From: Oxalobacteraceae sp. CFBP 8761 | GTDB taxonomy: Bacteria; Pseudomonadota; Gammaproteobacteria; Burkholderiales; Burkholderiaceae_D | Length of the DNA stretch: 64,000 bases | Assembly: GCA_014841595.1 (NCBI GenBank) | Contig: JACYUE010000001.1 | Coordinates: 4,193 to 68,192 of the forward strand | Direction of reading: 5' to 3' | Shown: in pieces, positions 57,414 to 64,000 of the stretch | How the letters are laid out: each line of letters begins with the position of its first letter | Position numbering within the stretch: position 1 is the first letter of the stretch | Program-made: the position numbers and the translations under genes | The notes under the pieces: model-generated | What the model was told of the DNA's origin: nothing | Database searches by the model: none | Seen by the model: only the letters and a program-made list of their open reading frames with translations

Positions 57414-58277
57414 ATGCGTACCCTCATCGCCCTTGCCGCTCTTGCTGCCCTTGCCGGCTGCGCCATCATCGTTGCGCCGCAGGATGGCAGCGACATGCGC
57501 TTTCATACGTCGTGGAGCAGCGGTACGACGGAGGGGAACGGTGTCGCGGCGCGTGATGCCCGCGCCATCGCGGCGCTGCCGGCGCTGGACGTGAGCGGCG
57601 CGCTGCCGGTCGATGTGCGCGTGGGGCCGGTGGCGTCGCTGGTGGTGGAAGCCGACAGCAACCTGCTGCCGCTGATTCGCACCGAAACGCAGGGCGACAC
57701 GCTGCGCATCTGGTCCGAGCAGAACCTGCGCAGCAAGACGCCGCTGCGCATCATCTACACGACGCCGCGCCTGACCGAGGTGCGCGCGTCGGGCGCGACC
57801 CGCGTCGACGTGAGCGGCCTGAATGGCGCGCCGCTGGACGTGCGCAAGAGCGGTTCGGCCAGCGTGACGCTGGCCGGCACCGCCGGCAACCTGCATGCGC
57901 GGGCGAGCGGCTCCGGTCTACTGGATGCGGCCCGGCTCACCAGCAACAGCATCGATGTCACGCTGTCCGGGTCGAGCCGGATGCGCCTCGGACCGGTCAG
58001 CGGCGAGGTCGCGCGCATGGAGCTGAGTGGATCGAGTTCGCTCGAGGCCAGTGGCGCGGTGCGCTCGCTCAACGCCCGCGTGAGCGGCTCGGCCAGCGCC
58101 GACCTGGCGGGCCTGACGACGCAGGACGCCGACCTGGGCGCGAGCGGCGGCAGCAGCATCCGGGCCACGGTCAGGCAGTCACTGTTTGCCCGTACCTCGG
58201 GCTCGGGCGGCATCCGCGTGTATGGCCAGCCGGCCCAGCGCAGCATGACGGGCGAGCGCATCCACCTGCTCGATTGA
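57414..58277 (+). CDS. Lipoprotein with GIN/DUF2807 auto-adhesin-like domain
   Basis: Protein of 287 residues. The N-terminus MRTLIALAALAALAGC is a lipoprotein signal with lipobox LAGC. The rest is a repetitive right-handed beta structure: short units with ASGATRVDVSGL, KSGSASVTLAG, ASGSGLLDAARL, LSGSSRMRLG, LSGSSSLEASG, VSGSASADLAGL and ASGGSSIRATV, the head-GIN/DUF2807 pattern of about 20 residues per turn. These proteins are thought to sit at the cell surface or periplasm; molecular role unknown. The ATG at 57414 is required for the signal peptide; the upstream open frame is ignored. Confidence 0.85.
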   Translation: MRTLIALAALAALAGCAIIVAPQDGSDMRFHTSWSSGTTEGNGVAARDARAIAALPALDVSGALPVDVRVGPVASLVVEADSNLLPLIRTETQGDTLRIWSEQNLRSKTPLRIIYTTPRLTEVRASGATRVDVSGLNGAPLDVRKSGSASVTLAGTAGNLHARASGSGLLDAARLTSNSIDVTLSGSSRMRLGPVSGEVARMELSGSSSLEASGAVRSLNARVSGSASADLAGLTTQDADLGASGGSSIRATVRQSLFARTSGSGGIRVYGQPAQRSMTGERIHLLD

Positions 58278-58417
58278 GGTCTTGTCGCGCGTGCAAACAA
58301 AATGTCTTCAGCGACAGCAGAGTCCCCTATAATCGCAGCTTCGTTTTGAGACTGCGTTTGGGGACTGCTTACCGGCGGCATCGAACGCGATTGCAACCGC
58401 GTACTGAAGGACTCGCC

Positions 58418-59902
58418 GTGAATCAGACTCTGGGCCAAAAGCTGCTACGTACCAAACCGGCGGGACGCCATCACGACGAGGGCACATCCGTTGGCGTTGC
58501 CGGCGCCTTGCCCGGCCTGCACCGATCGCTCGGGCTGTTTCCGCTGACGATGATCGGCGTGGGCGCCACCATCGGTACCGGCATCTTTTTCACGATGGTC
58601 GAAGCGGTGCCGAAAGCCGGTCCGGCCGTGGTCCTCTCGTTTCTGCTTGCGGCGATCACCGCCGGCCTGACCGCGCTGTGCTACGCCGAACTGGCCGGGC
58701 GCGTGCCGGCATCGGGCTCCTCGTACTCGTTCGCCTACGCGACGCTGGGCGAATTCGCGGCGTTCATCGTTGCCGGCTGCCTGCTGCTCGAATACGGGCT
58801 GGCGGCCAGTGCGACATCGATCGGCTGGTCCGATTACCTGAACAACTTCCTGCTCAACGCGTTTCACTGGCAGATACCCATCGAGTTGCGCTCGCCGATG
58901 TTCGTGTCGGACCACCATAATGTCTCGTTCAATCCGGGCCACATCAACCTGCCGCCGATCCTGCTCGTGATCATGTGCGGCATCATGCTGGTGCGCGGGA
59001 CGAAGGAATCGGCCACGACCAACGCCATCATGGTGATGATCAAGCTGGCGATCCTGGTGTTCTTTGCCGCGATCGCGTTCACCGGCTTTGACGCCAACAA
59101 CTTCCAGCCATTCTTCAATATGGACGAGAGCAAGGGTTATGCGGGCATGGCCGGCGTGACCGCCGCTGCCGGCACCGTGTTCTTCTCGTTTATTGGCCTG
59201 GACACCATCGCCACCGCCGGCGAAGAGGTCAAGGACCCGCGCCGCAACGTGCCGATCGGGATCCTGTCGGCGCTGGTCATCGTCACCGTGTTCTACATGC
59301 TGGTGGCGGTTGCCGCGATGGGCGCGCAGCCGGCGCACCTGTTCGAAGGCCAGGAAGCCGGCTTGTCGGTGATCCTGCAAAACGTGACGGGCCAGGCCTG
59401 GCCGGCGCTGATCCTGTCGGCTGGCGCCGTGGTGTCGGTGTTCTCGGTGACGCTGGTGACGATCTACGGCCAGACCCGCATCCTGTACGCGATCAGCCGC
59501 GATGGCCTGATCCCGAAGGTGTTCCAGAAAGTCAGCCCGCGCACGCAGGCGCCGGTGGGCAATACGATCATCGTGTGCACCGTCGTGGGCCTGGTGGCCG
59601 GTACGGTCGACTCGACCTTCTTGTGGGACATGGTCAGCATGGGAACGCTGACGGCGTTCATGGTGGTGTCGATCGCGGTGCCGGTGATCCGCCACAAGCA
59701 GGGCCCTGACGCGCCACCGGGCTTCCGCGTGCCGTTTGGTCCGTATGTAGTGCCGGGCCTGTCGGTCCTGGCCTGCCTGTACATCATGAAGGATTTGTCG
59801 AGCACGACGTTCCGCGTGTTCTTCATCTGGATGGGCGTGGCGGTCGTGACCTACTTCGTCTACAGCATGCGCAACAGTCGCCTCAACAAACAGCAGGCGT
59901 AA
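58418..59902 (+). CDS. APC superfamily amino acid permease (cationic amino acid transporter type)
   Basis: Protein of 494 residues with about twelve membrane helices. The first helix carries MIGVGATIGTGIFFTM, with the unwound GxGxGI-like substrate site near residue 45; the sixth-helix region FFSFIGLDTIATAGEEVKDPRRNVPIGI near 245 (cited in parts: FFSFIGLDTIATAGEE and VKDPRRNVP) is typical of the CAT/YfnA group. GAAGGA lies six bases before the GTG at 58418, which gives a sensible cytoplasmic N-terminus with LGQKLLRTKP. The substrate is probably a basic or neutral amino acid. With the nearby AST operon an arginine role is tempting but not shown. Confidence 0.87.
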   Translation: MNQTLGQKLLRTKPAGRHHDEGTSVGVAGALPGLHRSLGLFPLTMIGVGATIGTGIFFTMVEAVPKAGPAVVLSFLLAAITAGLTALCYAELAGRVPASGSSYSFAYATLGEFAAFIVAGCLLLEYGLAASATSIGWSDYLNNFLLNAFHWQIPIELRSPMFVSDHHNVSFNPGHINLPPILLVIMCGIMLVRGTKESATTNAIMVMIKLAILVFFAAIAFTGFDANNFQPFFNMDESKGYAGMAGVTAAAGTVFFSFIGLDTIATAGEEVKDPRRNVPIGILSALVIVTVFYMLVAVAAMGAQPAHLFEGQEAGLSVILQNVTGQAWPALILSAGAVVSVFSVTLVTIYGQTRILYAISRDGLIPKVFQKVSPRTQAPVGNTIIVCTVVGLVAGTVDSTFLWDMVSMGTLTAFMVVSIAVPVIRHKQGPDAPPGFRVPFGPYVVPGLSVLACLYIMKDLSSTTFRVFFIWMGVAVVTYFVYSMRNSRLNKQQA

Positions 59903-59918
59903 GCGGCTGGCGATCACG

Positions 59919-60569
59919 ATGGACAAGTTCGAACGACGGCGCGACCGCTTCGCGCTGTTCGACAGTATGGACAGCCCGGCGCTGAACCTGTGCTTCACGC
60001 TGACACTGCCGGACTTTCGTCCCTGGTGCCGCGCGCAGGGCCTGGCGCCATTCCACGTGCTGCTGTGCGCCACGCTGCGCGCGGTGCTGAAGATCGAGAA
60101 TTTCTGCTACCGCATCGTGGACGGCGAGGTCATTCGCATCGAACGCCTGCGCCCGTCGTTCACCGTCACGAACGTCAACGACGACCTGAATTTCGCGATG
60201 TTCGCATGGTCCGACGACCTGCACACGTTTGTCGCCCGCAGCCGCGCCGCCGGCGCCGAAGCGGCAGGCATGACTGCGTTGAACACGCAGTACGCCGCCT
60301 TGTCACCGCGCCAGGCGAAAGAGCAAGTCTTCGTCACCTGCATCCCCTGGCTCGACTTCACCTCGATCCAGCATCCGACCGCAACGCTGGCGCAGCCCGA
60401 CATCCCGTCACTGGCCTGGGGGCGCTTCCGCGATGCGCCGAACGGAGAATTGACACTGCCATTCTCGGTCCAGGCCCATCACGGCTTCGTCGACGGTCTC
60501 CACATCCACCGCCTCGCGGAACAAATCACCGCCGAACTCACTACCATCCTCCAATTAGGGTCAGAGTAG
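59919..60569 (+). CDS. Chloramphenicol acetyltransferase-like protein (CatA fold)
   Basis: Protein of 216 residues. The CAT fold is recognisable: FCYRIVDGEVI near 66, FTVTNVNDDLNFAMF near 85, TCIPWLDFTSIQHP near 145, and the catalytic HHGFVDGLHI near 187 (HHxxxDG). The protein could acetylate an unknown acceptor; classical CatA resistance enzymes share the motif, but resistance is not implied. The last residues and the stop are read from the first base pairs of the repeat at 60553: ...QLGSE then TAG. The second repeat copy has C instead of A at that stop codon. The gene starts 16 bases after the permease, so they may be co-transcribed. Confidence 0.82.
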   Translation: MDKFERRRDRFALFDSMDSPALNLCFTLTLPDFRPWCRAQGLAPFHVLLCATLRAVLKIENFCYRIVDGEVIRIERLRPSFTVTNVNDDLNFAMFAWSDDLHTFVARSRAAGAEAAGMTALNTQYAALSPRQAKEQVFVTCIPWLDFTSIQHPTATLAQPDIPSLAWGRFRDAPNGELTLPFSVQAHHGFVDGLHIHRLAEQITAELTTILQLGSE

Positions 60570-60667
60570 AATTATTGGCCAATTGCCCCAGAGATAACTA
60601 GGGTCGGAGTCGCATTAACGGCTCATCCGCAAAAGTTGTCAAACAATCCGACTCTGACCCTCATTGT
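60553..60667. repeat. 115-bp REP/MITE-like element, copy 1
   Basis: This unit is repeated at 60776-60890 with five mismatches. Its ends are inverted repeats of about 20 bases (AATTAGGGTCAGAGT at the left, its complement at the right, imperfect in this copy), and there is an internal direct repeat CTAGGGTC(A/G)GAGTCGCATT. It overlaps the 3' end of the CAT-like gene and provides its stop codon. Confidence 0.85.
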
Positions 60668-60775
60668 TTTTGGGGTGTTTTTCTGCTTGAGTTTGGTAGA
60701 AGTTACGGCACGTCTAAATACTCCCGACATTAATTTCTCGCAGCTACCGATACCGCTGAATTTGACTAAAAAATT
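60668..60775. other. AT-rich spacer between the two repeats
   Basis: A 108-base stretch with low GC compared with the flanking genes. The plus-strand ORF that covers it and the repeat ends (60636-60824) has no homologue that I recognise and begins inside the repeat; I see no convincing gene. It may be a remnant of the DNA carried between the two elements. Confidence 0.6.
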
Positions 60776-60890
60776 AATTAGGGTCAGAGTCGAATTATTG
60801 GCCAATTGCCCCAGAGATAACTAGGGTCAGAGTCGCATTAACGGCTCATCCACAAAAGTTGTCAAACAATTCGACTCTGACCCTAATTGT
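60776..60890. repeat. 115-bp REP/MITE-like element, copy 2
   Basis: Its terminal inverted repeats are perfect over 21 bases (60776-60796 and 60868-60888). The central part includes GGCCAATTGCC and the internal repeat. The GGGTCAG cores of both this family and the larger elements at 33.8 and 56 kb suggest a common recognition motif, which is inference. Confidence 0.85.
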
Positions 60891-60910
60891 TGGGAATTTC
60901 TTTGGGATAT

Positions 60911-60946
60911 TAAAAAGGCCGCGCTCCTTTCGGTAGCGCGGCCTTT
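60911..60946 (-). terminator. Intrinsic terminator of the S46 peptidase gene
   Basis: A perfect 12-bp stem, AAAGGCCGCGCT with its complement, nine-base loop; on the minus strand a run of five Ts follows. Confidence 0.9.
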
Positions 60947-60965
60947 GGCAGGATTGATACGCGAT

Positions 60966-63125
<2,160 letters not shown>

Positions 63126-63231
63126 GCGCTTTGGTCTGGTTGGGAAGGGATATTCATGGACTCCGGAGAGTGTCCGTGAGTATGGTTAATCCGCTATCGG
63201 ATCGTCAACCTGTATTTCAGCCACACCAATG

Positions 63232-63261
63232 AAAAAGCCCGCGCCTGTCCCGGCGCGGGCT
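63232..63261 (-). terminator. Intrinsic terminator of the PLD-like gene
   Basis: AGCCCGCGCC and GGCGCGGGCT form a 10-bp stem around six bases; five Ts follow on the minus strand. It lies between the PLD-like gene and the S46 peptidase gene. Confidence 0.85.
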
Positions 63262-63288
63262 CCTTTGCAACGGTGCCTGCAACGGCGC

Positions 63289-64000
63289 TTACAACTGCGC
63301 CTCGAACAACGACGCGAACCAGGTGCTCACGTGTTCCCACCATGGCCGCTTGGCGAGGGCATGCGGTGTTACCGGCTTGGCCAGCTTCCAGTCGGCGTCA
63401 AAGACGTCCGTCATCTGCGTCGCAAACCCGGCATCGAGCACGTTCAGGTTGGCCTCGTCATTGATACTGAACGAGCGGTTGTCGAAGTTGGTCGAGCCCA
63501 CCGACACCAGCAGCTTGTCGACGATCAGCGTTTTGACGTGGTACATCGTCGGCTGGTATTCCGAGATATGCACCCCGGCCGCCAGCAACTCGGGCCAGCG
63601 ATCGCGCGAGGCGGCCCGCACGAGATCCGAATCGATGATGTGGCCCGGCGTGATCAGGCGTACCTTCACGCCGCGCTTGGCAGCGGCGATCAGTGTGCGT
63701 ACCGTCAGTTCATCCGGCACGAAATACGAGGCCGACAAATCGATCGTCTCGCGCGCCGACGTGATCGCCATCAGGTACATCAGGTGCATGCTCTCGCTGC
63801 CGCCCGTGGGCGAGCTGGAGAACATCTGCGCCGGCATCGTGCCCTTCGCCTGCAGCGGCGGGAAGTATGCCGGGCCATCGAGCACGACGCCCGTGGCCTT
63901 GGTCCAGTTGTCATTGAACACGGCCTGCATCTGCCCGACGACCGGGCCTTCGACGCGGAAGTGGCTGTCGCGCCAGTGGTCTTCGTCCTGCGCGTTGCCG
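63289..64000 (-). CDS. Phospholipase D/cardiolipin synthase-like protein (5' end outside window)
   Basis: The reading frame is open up to the window edge, so only the C-terminal 236 residues are seen. They begin with WRDSHFRVEGPVVGQ and QAVFNDNW, a typical start of the cardiolipin-synthase central part. The second HKD motif is HVKTLIVDKLL followed by SVGSTNFDNRSF, with the His, Lys, Asp and Asn of the active site. The first HKD motif must lie outside the window. It transfers phosphatidyl groups between phospholipids or hydrolyses them. Its terminator is at 63232. Confidence 0.87.
   Translation of the reverse strand, partial: GNAQDEDHWRDSHFRVEGPVVGQMQAVFNDNWTKATGVVLDGPAYFPPLQAKGTMPAQMFSSSPTGGSESMHLMYLMAITSARETIDLSASYFVPDELTVRTLIAAAKRGVKVRLITPGHIIDSDLVRAASRDRWPELLAAGVHISEYQPTMYHVKTLIVDKLLVSVGSTNFDNRSFSINDEANLNVLDAGFATQMTDVFDADWKLAKPVTPHALAKRPWWEHVSTWFASLFEAQL

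Noticed and set aside
60636..60824. 62-codon ORF across the spacer between the 115-bp repeats
   Set aside because: Start and end lie inside repeat sequence, the product resembles no family I know, and an overlapping minus-strand ORF of the same size exists because the repeat is inverted.

Overview
The window looks like a chromosomal segment of a high-GC betaproteobacterium, most likely an Oxalobacteraceae member of the Massilia/Telluria/Duganella group. Grounds: strong G/C third-position bias, a queA-tgt-yajC-secD-secF operon, an AraC-type arginine regulator beside aru/ast genes, and REP-like intergenic repeats. This is inference from content; no 16S gene is present. I see no tRNA, rRNA, CRISPR array, prophage or complete insertion sequence. 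About 48 protein genes are supported, two of them cut by the window edges.

Layout. 1-2.6 kb: a lower-GC pair of membrane genes on the minus strand (a DUF4401-GDYXXLXY fusion and DUF2157). 2.7-10.3 kb: MdtD-like exporter, PagL-type lipid A deacylase, a SUFU-domain protein, an M20 amidohydrolase, an orphan molybdopterin oxidoreductase and a zinc-protease-like lipoprotein. 10.5-16.4 kb: two tandem fadD acyl-CoA ligases, an acyl-CoA thioesterase and an Atm1-type ABC exporter. 16.4-20.1 kb: periplasmic asparaginase, secreted amidohydrolase and a dicarboxylate/acidic amino acid symporter, which together could scavenge aspartate. 20.4-27.9 kb: pyrC, DUF3025, Gfo/Idh/MocA, a glyoxalase-fold protein, YggL, a membrane TPR protein, an NYN-LOTUS protein and recG. 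28-33.6 kb: queuosine genes followed by the Sec accessory complex.

33.6-42.5 kb: two 66-nt candidate small RNAs that share an identical 34-nt 5' part, a REP-type element, a large GAF-PAS-GGDEF-EAL protein, a GH15 hydrolase coupled to an SDR, an HDOD protein, a 93-aa TTG-started gene and a MarR regulator.

42.6-55.9 kb is the best-defined system: argR, then astC-aruF-aruG-astD-astB-gdhB-astE. This is the arginine succinyltransferase pathway, with a large NAD-glutamate dehydrogenase inserted before astE, so that glutamate released by the pathway can be turned into 2-oxoglutarate. A tandem site matching the ArgR consensus as I recall it from Pseudomonas lies just upstream of a TATAAT box before astC. 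56-64 kb: an old-yellow-enzyme family protein, a GIN-domain lipoprotein, an APC permease, a CAT-like acetyltransferase whose stop codon lies inside a repeat, an S46 dipeptidyl-peptidase and a partial phospholipase-D/cardiolipin-synthase-like gene.

The most unusual items are the paired small-RNA candidates, the three REP/MITE-like repeat sites, the repeat-supplied stop codon, the gdhB insertion with its ArgR site, and the left-edge fusion gene that runs open to the boundary.
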